Notes under the pieces: generated by a model | Databases searched by the model: none | Told to the model about the DNA's origin: nothing | Seen by the model: the letters and a program-made list of their open reading frames with translations, nothing else | In this document: piece by piece, positions 24,725-32,796 of the stretch | How positions within the stretch are numbered: position 1 is the stretch's first letter | How the letters are laid out: each line of letters opens with the position of its first letter | Assembly: GCA_964543905.1 (NCBI GenBank) | Contig: CAZIZO010000002.1 | Location: forward strand, 62,001-126,000 | DNA length: 64,000 nt | Source: GCA-016699835 sp964543905 | GTDB taxonomy: Bacteria > Planctomycetota > Phycisphaerae > Phycisphaerales > UBA1924 | Direction: 5' to 3' | Made by a program: the position numbers and the translations under genes

Positions 24725-26116
24725 TTGACCTTGCCCGCCCCCGAATCTCTCACCATCGACCCCGCGCCGCCCCGCTGGCTCGATGCCCTGCGCGCACGCC
24801 CCGCGCTCACCGAAGCCCAGCGCACCTTCCGACAGGAAGTGGGCCTTCCCACCACCGGTCACATCGTCATGACCGGGCATCAGGCCGAGTTCTGGCACGT
24901 GGGCATCCTCGCCAAGTACTTTGCCGCCGACGCTGCCGCTCGAACCGCGACCGCGGCGGGCACGTCCACGACTGCGGCATGGCTCGTCGTCGATCACGAC
25001 ACGAACGATCCAGGTTATCTCCGCGTCCCGGTGCTTCGGCATGACCAAGACGGCGACCTCGAGCAACTCGCGGAACTCACGCTACACCTGTCCGGCAAGG
25101 CCGAGGCGGGAGTCGCCGCGTGCGAGAGGCCCGCGCTGGTGCCGAGCGACGCGGACCTGGCGCGCGTTCGCGGCGAGCGGGTGCCCACGCTGGAGATATC
25201 CGCGGGTGCGGAGCGCATGCTCGCGCTGCTGCGCGAGCATGCCGGCGCTCCCAACGCCGCCGCGCAGCACGCCCGCGTGTTGCGTGATCTGCTCGCGCCG
25301 CTGGCGCTGCATGCCCCGGTCATCCAAGGCACGGCGCTCGCTCGAACGACGTTGTTCCGCCGGATGATCTCTCGGATGATCGCGGACCCCGAGGGGTGCG
25401 TGACGTCGTACAACGCCGCGGCGGGTACGGTGCCGGAGGCCGGGCTGACGCCCTTGGTCTTCGACCCGGTGCAGGATCGATTCGAACTCCCGCTGTGGCG
25501 GCTTCGCCCGGGGGTGCCTCGCCAGCGCGTCTTCGCGGAGGACCTGCACGCCATTCCTTCGGAAGAACTCGCCCCGCGCGCCCTGCTCTTGACCGCGGTG
25601 GTTCGCCTGGCGGGGTGCGATCTCTTTGTCCACGGGCTCGGGGGAGGCCTCTACGACCGGGCCACGGAAGGGTGGATCAGGTCGTGGATGCCCGATGCCG
25701 CGCTCGCGCCGACCGCGATCGTGACGGCCACGCGATACCTCGCGCTCCCGCCGCCGCCCGAGGGTGAACCGCTCCCACGCGCCCTCTGGCGGCTACACCA
25801 CGCCCGCCACAACCCGGCCCTGTTGGGCGAGGAGCACGAGGGGGAGCGCAAGCGAGACCTGGTGCGGCGCATCGCCGACGCGAAAGCGCGGGGAGACAAC
25901 CCCTATGCGCTCTATCGCGTGATGCACACGTTGCTCAAGAGCGTGCGTGAGTCGCGCGAGCGCGAGTTGGGCGAACTGGCCCGAGCGGTCGAGCGATCGC
26001 GAGCCCTCGCTCGCGAGGAACGCCTCCGCCGCGACCGCACCTGGGCATTTCCGCTCCACGGCGAAGCGGCCCTCCGCACCCTCCAACGCCAGATCGACGC
26101 CGCCTTTGGCGTCTGA
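24725..26116 (+). CDS. BshC-like protein of uncertain function
   Basis: A 463-residue protein with TGHIVMTGHQAEFWHVGILA at about residue 41 and TTAAWLVVDHDTNDPGYLRV at about residue 93. The pattern TG-H/Q-Q followed by a Gly-Ile-x-x-Lys-Tyr helix and a D-H-D strand recalls the Rossmann part of BshC, the proposed cysteine-adding enzyme of bacillithiol synthesis, but similarity by eye is weak. Further on are LFVHGLGGGLYDRATEGWI and an Arg/Glu-rich helical end (REERLRRDRTWAFPLHGE). No other bacillithiol gene is nearby. The start is unsure: TTG 24725 or 24731 give sensible N-termini (PAPESLTIDP) but no Shine-Dalgarno is present; coordinates may be off by tens of bases. It precedes the HscA-like gene by 50 bases and may be co-transcribed. 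Confidence 0.6.
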   Translation: MTLPAPESLTIDPAPPRWLDALRARPALTEAQRTFRQEVGLPTTGHIVMTGHQAEFWHVGILAKYFAADAAARTATAAGTSTTAAWLVVDHDTNDPGYLRVPVLRHDQDGDLEQLAELTLHLSGKAEAGVAACERPALVPSDADLARVRGERVPTLEISAGAERMLALLREHAGAPNAAAQHARVLRDLLAPLALHAPVIQGTALARTTLFRRMISRMIADPEGCVTSYNAAAGTVPEAGLTPLVFDPVQDRFELPLWRLRPGVPRQRVFAEDLHAIPSEELAPRALLLTAVVRLAGCDLFVHGLGGGLYDRATEGWIRSWMPDAALAPTAIVTATRYLALPPPPEGEPLPRALWRLHHARHNPALLGEEHEGERKRDLVRRIADAKARGDNPYALYRVMHTLLKSVRESRERELGELARAVERSRALAREERLRRDRTWAFPLHGEAALRTLQRQIDAAFGV

Positions 26117-26166
26117 ACCCCGCCCCAAGGGCTGCACGCGCCATCGCTCGTTCCCTAAACTCACCC

Positions 26167-28122
26167 GTGCCGGCACCAACCGTCCCACAACCCGCCGCCG
26201 ACCCCATTGTGGGCATCGACCTGGGCACCACCAACTCCCTCGTGGCCATCGCGGACGAGCGAGGCCCGCGCGTGCTGCTGGATGAACTGGGTCGTGCGCT
26301 CCTCCCCAGTGTGGTGCGCTACGACGATTCACCCAACGGCCCGGTGATCGTCGTCGGGCACGAGGCCAAGGCCCAGGCCACGCGCTTTCCCAACCGCACC
26401 ATCTCGAGCGTCAAGCGCCTGATGGGGCGATCCCTCGCCGACGCGTCGAGCGACCTCGCGTATCTTCCCTACGAGGTGATCGAGGGCGAGCACGCCACCG
26501 CCCGCGTCCGCGTGCCCGTGGGCGCATCCCACCGCGTGTTTTCGCCCCAGGAAGTTTCCGCGGCGATCCTCGCCCGACTCAAGTCGATCGCCGAGCGTGC
26601 CCTGGGCACGGCGGCTCGGCGTGCCGTCGTCACGGTTCCCGCCTATTTCGACGATGCCCAGCGTCAGGCCACACGCGACGCCGGTCGCCTCGCTGGACTC
26701 GAGGTGGTGCGCATCGTCAACGAGCCGACGGCCGCCGCGCTGGCCTATGGGCTGAGTCTTGATCGTGGCGCCGATCGCAACGCCGCCGGGGCCGCCGCGC
26801 ACACCATCGCGGTGTACGACCTGGGCGGCGGCACGTTCGACGTTTCCATCCTCCGCCTCACCCCGGCCTCTCAGGACGGCCCGGCGCGCGACGCTTATCA
26901 GGTCCTCGCGACCGATGGCGACACCCACCTGGGTGGCGACGACATCGACCATGCCCTCGTCGCCCTCTTCACCCAAGAGATCGCCCGGCAACTCGGGGTT
27001 CCCGGCAACCTCTCCTTCGACCCTGAGACCCGCACCCAACTCACCAAGTTCGCCGAGGAGGTCAAGTGCCGACTCTCGGAGCACGAATCGGCCTCTGTCC
27101 GCGTTGATCTGGGCAACGGCTCGACCTATGAGCGGACCCTCACCCGCGCCGAACTCGAAGCCCTGATCGCGCCGCTCGTCGAGCGCACCATCGAGAAGTG
27201 CACGAGCGCCCTTCGCGCCGCGCGACTGCTCTCTCCCGACGAGCGCCCGAGCCCCGGCGCGATCTCCGTCGTTGTCCTCGTCGGCGGCTCCACGCGCATC
27301 CCCCTCGTGCGCCGCCGAGTTGCCGAGTTCTTTCAACTCGAACCCTACTGCGCGCTCGACCCCGATCAAGTCGTCGCCCTCGGCGCCGCCGTGCAGGCGA
27401 GCGTCCTCGCCGGTCGCGACGCCTCGGCCGTCCTCCTCGACGTCATCCCGCTCAGCCTCGGCATCGAGACCGTCGGCGGCGCCGTCGCGAAACTCATTCT
27501 CCGCAACTCCGCCGTTCCGGCGCGAGCCCGCGAGATGTTCTCCACCAGCGTCGACGGGCAGACCTCCATCAAACTCCACGTTCTCCAGGGGGAGCGCGAG
27601 ATGGCCGCCGACTGTCGCAGCCTTGGGGAGTTCCACCTGCGGGGGATCCCGCCCATGCCCGCCGGACTGCCGCAGGTCGAGGTCACCTTCGCCGTTGATG
27701 CCAACGGCGTGCTGCACGTCTCGGCCGTCGAACGTCGCAGCGGCAAGCGCACCGACCTCCAGATCGTCCCGAATCACGGCCTTTCCCGCGACGAGATCGA
27801 CCGCATCGAGCGCGAATCGTTCCTGCACGCCCGCGAGGACATGGCCCGCCACCGCGTCGTTGATCTCATCGCCAACAGCAAACTCGACCTCACGTGGATC
27901 AAGCACCGCCTGGGCGTCCTCCGCGACAAACTCGAGCCCGCGTATCGCGATGCGCTCACGTCGCAGATCGACTCACTCGAAACCCTCGTCGCTGCGGCCC
28001 AAGCCGACTGGCGCGCCGTCCACCCCGACGCCTTCCACCGGGCCAAGGAAGCGCTCGATCGCGCCAGCATCCCCCTCCACGAACTCAGCATCGCCGAATC
28101 GCTCAAGGGTGAGCGGACATAG
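26167..28122 (+). CDS. hscA: HscA-like Hsp70 chaperone
   Basis: A cytoplasmic Hsp70 of 651 residues. The ATPase domain has VGIDLGTTNSLVAIADERG, VVTVPAYFDDAQRQATRDAG, RIVNEPTAAALAYGLS, YDLGGGTFDVSIL and VLVGGSTRIPLVRRRV. Several details are nearer HscA than DnaK: the segment TISSVKRLMGRSLADASSD, the substrate domain start LDVIPLSLGIETVGGAVAKL, VLQGEREMAADCRSL, and the variant NHGLSRDEIDRI. HscA delivers the scaffold protein IscU in iron-sulfur cluster assembly, working with HscB. No hscB, iscU or ferredoxin gene is adjacent, so substrate use here is inference. GTG 26167 gives the N-terminus MPAPTVPQPAADPIVGIDLG. It ends 3 bases from the convergent esterase gene. Confidence 0.85.
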   Translation: MPAPTVPQPAADPIVGIDLGTTNSLVAIADERGPRVLLDELGRALLPSVVRYDDSPNGPVIVVGHEAKAQATRFPNRTISSVKRLMGRSLADASSDLAYLPYEVIEGEHATARVRVPVGASHRVFSPQEVSAAILARLKSIAERALGTAARRAVVTVPAYFDDAQRQATRDAGRLAGLEVVRIVNEPTAAALAYGLSLDRGADRNAAGAAAHTIAVYDLGGGTFDVSILRLTPASQDGPARDAYQVLATDGDTHLGGDDIDHALVALFTQEIARQLGVPGNLSFDPETRTQLTKFAEEVKCRLSEHESASVRVDLGNGSTYERTLTRAELEALIAPLVERTIEKCTSALRAARLLSPDERPSPGAISVVVLVGGSTRIPLVRRRVAEFFQLEPYCALDPDQVVALGAAVQASVLAGRDASAVLLDVIPLSLGIETVGGAVAKLILRNSAVPARAREMFSTSVDGQTSIKLHVLQGEREMAADCRSLGEFHLRGIPPMPAGLPQVEVTFAVDANGVLHVSAVERRSGKRTDLQIVPNHGLSRDEIDRIERESFLHAREDMARHRVVDLIANSKLDLTWIKHRLGVLRDKLEPAYRDALTSQIDSLETLVAAAQADWRAVHPDAFHRAKEALDRASIPLHELSIAESLKGERT

Positions 28123-28125
28123 CGT

Positions 28126-29646
28126 CTACTTCTTCGCCTCGTCCGTCGCCGATTCCTCCGGCACGCCCGCGATCGCCCGCATCATCCGCTGCATGCTCGG
28201 GGGGTGCATGGTGTGCGGCATGCCCTCCACGATCTCCACCTTCGCGTCCGATCCCAACTTCTCCAGGCTCTCCTTCAACAACCTTGTGGCCCCCTCAAGA
28301 TAGAACGTGTCCCGCCCGCCCGCGATGATGTTCAACTTCCCCTTGAGTTTCGGCCCGAGCGTTGCCCAGTGGCGCTCCAGCACCAGGCGGATGTCGTACG
28401 CCTCCCACGCCTTCGCCACGCCCGCGTCCACCGCCCCCGTCGCCCGGTCGAACAACGCCCGAGGTTCACCATCCGCCCCGCGCGGGCTGAACACCGCCTC
28501 GAACGAATGGATCTGCCCGCCCGGGCCCATCACCGTCTCTTGACGCACGAAGTCATCATAATAAATGCCCGGCTCCTCGCCCTCGCGGGAGCGCGCCACA
28601 CCCCGACGCGTCCCGTCCTTGTCCTTGTACATATTCGCGCCGGGCTCATAGAGGTTGATCTGCTGAAAATCACGGAAGTCCACCGGATCGGGGCAGAAAC
28701 TCCACACTCCCGCCCATTGATCCGGGTAGGTCACCTGCAACCACAGGCTGCTCCAGCCGCCACTCGACATCCCGGCGACGTATCGCTTGCTCGCGCCCTC
28801 GCCGCTGAAGCGGCGCTCCACCGCGGGCACCAACTCCTTCATCAGCATCTCGCCCCACGGCCCGTTGTTCGCCGAGTCCGCGAAGACGCTGTGCCCGCGA
28901 TAGCACGTCGCGTCGGGGCACACGATGATCACGCTGTCGCCCCCCGGCATCGCGCCCAGCGCCCGCCCCAAGGAGCCCGCGATCGTGTGATCCCCCCCAA
29001 ACCCACCCACGAACCACAGCGTCGCCCACGTCTTGCCCGCCTCGGCCGCCTCCTCGCTCCACTCCAGCGGCAGATAGACCCCGCACCGGACCATCACGTC
29101 GCGCTTGGCAAACGCGCTGAGGCGCTCGCTCTTGATCTCCATGAACTTCAACCGCTCGTTCTCGACCGGCGCACGCCTCCCAACCACCTTGCTCAACTTC
29201 AACTGGGCCACGCCGTCCGAACCCGGAGCGAACTCGATCGCCGCCACCTCGCTGTACAAATCCCCTTCGCCCCGCCCGGGCTTGCAGGAATCCAGGCTGC
29301 GCCGGGCCACGCCCTGCACGCGCCATTTCCCCGGCGCCATCTCTCCGAACGACTTTGGGAACGCCAGCGCCGCGTTCTTCGCATCGATCGTCACACTCCC
29401 GCCCACGGGCATATCCTTCACGTCCAGCGAGAAAACCTGTCCGGGTCGGAACCAGTCATCCATCGATCGCCGCGGCTCGCCCCGCCCCTCCGCCTCGGCA
29501 AACGCCACGTACACCCGCCCGCTATACGGCGTGGCCTGCTGCTCCGCATCGAACACGATCTTGAACGATCCCACGCCCTCCCCCCGCGCGGGCACCGCGA
29601 TGGAGAGCATCAAGCCACACAGCAACGCAAGGGTTCGGAACCGCAT
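28126..29646 (-). CDS. Secreted esterase-like alpha/beta hydrolase
   Basis: The first 23 residues are a signal peptide (RFRTLALLCGLMLSIAVPARG). An N-terminal beta domain of about 150 residues precedes an esterase-D type alpha/beta hydrolase fold. Its nucleophile is the Ser of YVAGMSSGGWSSLW (about residue 290), the last His is in GMPHTMHPPSMQRM, and the oxyanion region is in ATLWFVGGFGGDHTIAGSLG. The arrangement resembles enterochelin-esterase-like and feruloyl-esterase-like secreted enzymes. A conserved FCPDPVDFRDFQQINLYEPG follows. Substrate is unknown. ATG 29646 begins the signal directly. Convergent with the HscA-like gene, divergent from the TIGR02206 gene. Confidence 0.82.
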   Translation of the reverse strand: MRFRTLALLCGLMLSIAVPARGEGVGSFKIVFDAEQQATPYSGRVYVAFAEAEGRGEPRRSMDDWFRPGQVFSLDVKDMPVGGSVTIDAKNAALAFPKSFGEMAPGKWRVQGVARRSLDSCKPGRGEGDLYSEVAAIEFAPGSDGVAQLKLSKVVGRRAPVENERLKFMEIKSERLSAFAKRDVMVRCGVYLPLEWSEEAAEAGKTWATLWFVGGFGGDHTIAGSLGRALGAMPGGDSVIIVCPDATCYRGHSVFADSANNGPWGEMLMKELVPAVERRFSGEGASKRYVAGMSSGGWSSLWLQVTYPDQWAGVWSFCPDPVDFRDFQQINLYEPGANMYKDKDGTRRGVARSREGEEPGIYYDDFVRQETVMGPGGQIHSFEAVFSPRGADGEPRALFDRATGAVDAGVAKAWEAYDIRLVLERHWATLGPKLKGKLNIIAGGRDTFYLEGATRLLKESLEKLGSDAKVEIVEGMPHTMHPPSMQRMMRAIAGVPEESATDEAKK

Positions 29647-29788
29647 AGGCGAAGAGTGTAGCGATCACGGACACCACCCCGAACATCGCCGCACGCCACC
29701 CATGCAACGCCCCACGACGTCCGCCCGCCACGCAACACCCCAGCGCGGCACATCACCCTCCCACACCCCTTCCCCGTACCATCCGCCG

Positions 29789-30505
29789 ATGTCGATCTGG
29801 TCCGCTGATTTCGCCCCCTTCACGCCGCTCCACGCGCTCACCGTCGCGGCCTTTCTCACGGGCATCGCCGCGTTCCTCCTGGTCGCCCATCGCCTCCGCG
29901 CGACGCCCCGCGAGCGCACCCTCCGCCGCGGATGGATCGCGTTTCTCATCCTCTTCCAATCGTTTTTCATCGCGTGGCACCTCTGGCCCGCGCACTTCGA
30001 CCTCCGCGTCAGCCTCCCGCTCCAGATGTGCGACGTGGTCCCGCTGCTCGCCATCCCCGCGCTCGCCACGCGCTCCCGCCCCCTGCTCGCCATCGTCTTC
30101 TACTGGGGGCTGGCCCTCTGCACCCAGGCCTTCATTACCCCGACCGTCCAATACGGGCCCGCCAGCATCCGCTTTTGGCTCTTCTGGATCACCCACGCCC
30201 AGATCATCGCCTCCGCCCTGTACGCCCCGATTGCCCTCCACTTCGTCCCATCCTGGCGCGACCTGCGCACCGCACTCTTCGCGCTCCTGCCGTACGGCTT
30301 CATCGTCCTCACCGTCAACCTTGCCCTGGACACCAACTACGCGTTCGCCGGCAAAGACAAGCCCTCCAACCCCACCATCCTCGACCACCTGGGCGAGTGG
30401 CCGCTGCGGCCTGTGCTGCTCGCGCTCCTCGCCATCACCGCGATCGGTGCCGTGCACGGCATCGCCTCCGCCGTCGCTCGGGGCCGCTCCGCCCTCAACT
30501 CCTGA
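29789..30505 (+). CDS. TIGR02206 (YwaF) family membrane protein
   Basis: A 238-residue polytopic protein with about six or seven membrane segments: LTVAAFLTGIAAFLLVAHRL, GWIAFLILFQSFFIAWHLWP, MCDVVPLLAIPALA, LLAIVFYWGLALCTQAFITP, FWLFWITHAQIIASALYAP, ALFALLPYGFIVLTVNLAL and LLALLAITAIGAVHG. The sequences LPLQMCD, FWITHAQII and DTNYAF are characteristic of the family. Function is unknown. ATG 29789 starts MSIWSADFAPFTPLH as in relatives. Its last 11 bases overlap the convergent end of pgeF. Confidence 0.88.
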   Translation: MSIWSADFAPFTPLHALTVAAFLTGIAAFLLVAHRLRATPRERTLRRGWIAFLILFQSFFIAWHLWPAHFDLRVSLPLQMCDVVPLLAIPALATRSRPLLAIVFYWGLALCTQAFITPTVQYGPASIRFWLFWITHAQIIASALYAPIALHFVPSWRDLRTALFALLPYGFIVLTVNLALDTNYAFAGKDKPSNPTILDHLGEWPLRPVLLALLAITAIGAVHGIASAVARGRSALNS

Positions 30506-31304
30506 CACCGATCACCCCCACCATCCGCCCCGTCACGCCGCGATCGCGCCGATGCGAAAAGAACAACTCCGGCTCGCTCACCGTGCATCGCCGAAGCACA
30601 TCGACCTCGCCCACTCCCGCGTCGCGGAGTTGCATCTCGATCGCGCGTTGGAGGTCGATGATACTCTTGCCGGTCGCGCCCACGCGGATCGGAGCCCGAT
30701 CGTCAAACACGCGTCGAAACTCGCGTGCGACTTCTTCGCCGACCTCAAACTGCTCGGCGCCAATGCACGGCCCGATCGCCGCCACAATCTCGTGTGCGCC
30801 CAACTCCCGCATCGCCCGGACGGTATGTCCCGAGACGCCCGCGATCACGCCCCGCCATCCCGCGTGCACCGCCGCGACGACTCGCCCCCCCACGTCCGCC
30901 AACAGCGCCGGCGCACAATCCGCCACGCGCACTCCCGCCACGCACGTCGGATCATCCGTCACGATCGCGTCGGCCTTCGGATCACCGTCCATGCATCGTT
31001 CCGAAGCCCGCACGCTCGTCCGCTGCTCCGCCCGTTCCACCCACACCTCCCCCCCGTGCACCTGATGCACCTCAACCACACGCCGTCCCGCGGCCCCCAT
31101 CGCCAACAGGACCCGCTTCCAGTTCTGCGCGATGTTCGCACGCGGGTCCTTCCGCTCGGGTGGCAACTCGCCCGGATTGCCGAAGTTGAGCGAATCAAAC
31201 GGCGGGCTCGACACCCCGCCTCGCCGAGTTGAAAACCCATGCGGCACCCCGAGACGCGAGAGCAGCGCGCTCGTCAGAATCTCAGCCTCGGACAGACGGA
31301 TCAT
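30495..31304 (-). CDS. pgeF: PgeF/YfiH-type purine nucleoside phosphorylase (peptidoglycan editing factor)
   Basis: Family members (also called multicopper polyphenol oxidase laccase-like) have been shown to act on purine nucleosides and, in Escherichia coli, to prevent misincorporation in peptidoglycan. Key motifs are HGFSTRRGGVSSPPFDSLN, VEVHQVHGGEVW, KADAIVTDDP, RVADCAPALLAD, VAAVHAGWRGVIAGV and IGPCIGAEQFEVGEEV, with the zinc ligands expected at the His of QVHGG, the Cys of VADCAP and the His of VHAGWRG. Length 269 fits. ATG 31304 overlaps the stop of the upstream glycosidase-like frame by 4 bases (ATGA). Confidence 0.93.
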   Translation of the reverse strand: MIRLSEAEILTSALLSRLGVPHGFSTRRGGVSSPPFDSLNFGNPGELPPERKDPRANIAQNWKRVLLAMGAAGRRVVEVHQVHGGEVWVERAEQRTSVRASERCMDGDPKADAIVTDDPTCVAGVRVADCAPALLADVGGRVVAAVHAGWRGVIAGVSGHTVRAMRELGAHEIVAAIGPCIGAEQFEVGEEVAREFRRVFDDRAPIRVGATGKSIIDLQRAIEMQLRDAGVGEVDVLRRCTVSEPELFFSHRRDRGVTGRMVGVIGVRS

Positions 31305-31978
31305 CGAGCAGACGGTAGCACGCGAATCCGGCGCTCCGGCTTCTCATCCATCCCTTCGATGACCTCCCCAGCCCTCAACGCCACGCGAATCAGGTCTCCC
31401 TCCCGCTCCACGTCCCGGCTCCACTTCACCGTCGCGCCGGCCAAGGGATCGCGCAGCACCAGCATCCCCGTCCACGTCGCACAGTTGCCCCGCCACGGCC
31501 CGCCCGGCGTCCACGATCGCCCCGCCGGCACCTTCGTCGGATCCGCCACCGTGTCGTACGGCACATCGAACATCGCCTGATGCTTCGCGTGGTCCTTCGC
31601 CTCCTTCAACGCGATCATCGTCGCCCACGTCCAATCCGGCCGCGTCAGCATCTCCGGCAACCGCGTGTCCCACAAATCCCCCCGATCCAGCGATAGCCGA
31701 ATCACTTTCCCCTCGCCCCACACCAGCACCCCCATCAACCCATTCCCAATCGGCATCCCCTCATCCCACCGCGTGATCGCGTGATCCACCTCCAACCGAG
31801 GCGTCCGCGCCAGCGGCTCCGCCCGATCCGCGTGTTCGACACGCGCCACATGCTCCGCAATCGCCCGACCCTCAATCAACGATGACGCGGCATCCTGAAC
31901 CCACAACGGCATCAGCACGCCAACAGCAACAAACGCAACAGGCATCATGCAACCAGCATACCACGCCAACCTACGCAC
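31301..31978 (-). pseudogene. Truncated glycoside hydrolase (GH95/GH65-like N-terminal part)
   Basis: A 225-residue frame begins with a signal-like N-terminus (PVAFVAVGVLMPLWVQDAA) and contains TRWDEGMPIGNGLMGVLVWG, KVIRLSLDRGDLWDTRLPEM and VPAGRSWTPG, the N-terminal beta-sandwich of GH95-type alpha-L-fucosidases and relatives that normally run past 700 residues. The catalytic (alpha/alpha)6 barrel is absent: the frame ends at RIRVLPSAR. Its TGA overlaps the ATG of pgeF (ATGA), an arrangement usual for coupled intact genes, so an N-terminal domain kept as an expressed short protein cannot be excluded. Next to it lie other fragments (a PEP-CTERM tail and IS3 orfA). Confidence 0.6.
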
Positions 31979-31992
31979 CGCGGCCGCGCCTC

Positions 31993-32019
31993 AACTCCCC
32001 CGCCCAGAGGGAGGGAGTT
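31993..32019. repeat. Short palindromic GC-rich element
   Basis: Arms AACTCCC (31993-31999) and GGGAGTT (32013-32019) around a CCGCCCAGAGG-type centre, followed by TGGGTGGGG. Similar CCCTCC/GGAGGG palindromes lie in frame inside the M28 peptidase gene and between genes at about 51720. Probably one of a family of dispersed palindromes. Confidence 0.5.
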
Positions 32020-32101
32020 TGGGTGGGGTCTCTTCGCTCATTCGATCTCGTGCCAGTGCCACATCTCCGCGCTGTATCTCAGGCGAGCGAGACACTGCGC
32101 G

Positions 32102-32590
32102 TCAGAGCGAGTTCGGCCGCCCGCGGGCGGGTATCCGACGCCGCTTCGTACAGAGGGCGACCGCAGCCAATACAAGCGTGGCTCCAGCGGGCGATGGAAT
32201 CACTCGCACAACAACCGGCGCGACTTGCAATCCCTGCATGGTCGTAGTGGAGGTATTACCTTGGTCATAGGTCCAGAGCCACTGGCCCAAACGCAGACTG
32301 GGGTGGTCTGCCTGGTACACACCTCCCACAACTCGATCTCCTGTGACACCGTCTAAAACGAGGGTATAACTCATCGCCACAAACGGAGACGAGATGTCGG
32401 GCATGACTGGTACGCTTGGATGTGAGTTCCCGGGCGTAAGCCACCGACTTCCTTCGCCCGGCATCAGCGTGTCGATGTTGTAGTCGATCTTGAGCGTCGT
32501 TCCGAATCGTTGCGTTCCGATGACGGGAATCGCTCCCGCCATCCGACTACCGCCAAACGAGATGTTACGGACCGTGTCCGCTCCGCCGGC
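32102..32590 (-). pseudogene. C-terminal fragment of a PEP-CTERM-like secreted protein
   Basis: The last 25 residues are a classic sorting tail: the Pro-containing box VIPSPAGATL, a hydrophobic helix (LVLAAVALC) and a basic end (TKRRRIPARG). Upstream the frame reads as an extracellular beta domain (VRNISFGGSRMAGAIPVIG, GTTLKIDYNIDTLMPG, MSYTLVLDGVTGDRVVGGVY). No signal peptide or start exists: the frame is cut at about 32590, where it meets the transposase orfA remnant. The gene thus lost its 5' half, apparently at an insertion-sequence junction. Confidence 0.62.
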
Positions 32591-32695
32591 ATCGCCTCCG
32601 CCTCACGCAGCTTGGTCATGATCTGCTCCGCCGAATGTCTAGTCCGTTTCATCTTCAAGAGTCTCCTGGCCGCAACCGGCGGCCCTCGGGACTCT
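32588..32695 (-). mobile_element. Remnant of an IS3-family element (orfA start)
   Basis: ATG 32652 opens MKRTRHSAEQIMTKLREAEA, the N-terminal helix-turn-helix start of IS3-type transposase OrfA. The similarity stops after about 23 codons and the rest of the element is missing. Immediately upstream is a nested hairpin (AGAGTC/GACTCT outside, GGCCGC/GCGGCC inside, 32658-32695) that may be a leader of the element. No intact terminal repeats or target duplication were recognised. Confidence 0.65.
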
Positions 32696-32796
32696 CATAG
32701 GCTCTGGATCAGGTTTCGGGGGGCAGGCCACCCGCGCGTTGCACCCCTCCGCGTACCATCTCCAATCGCACCCGCACGCCTCGTACCAACTCGCTC

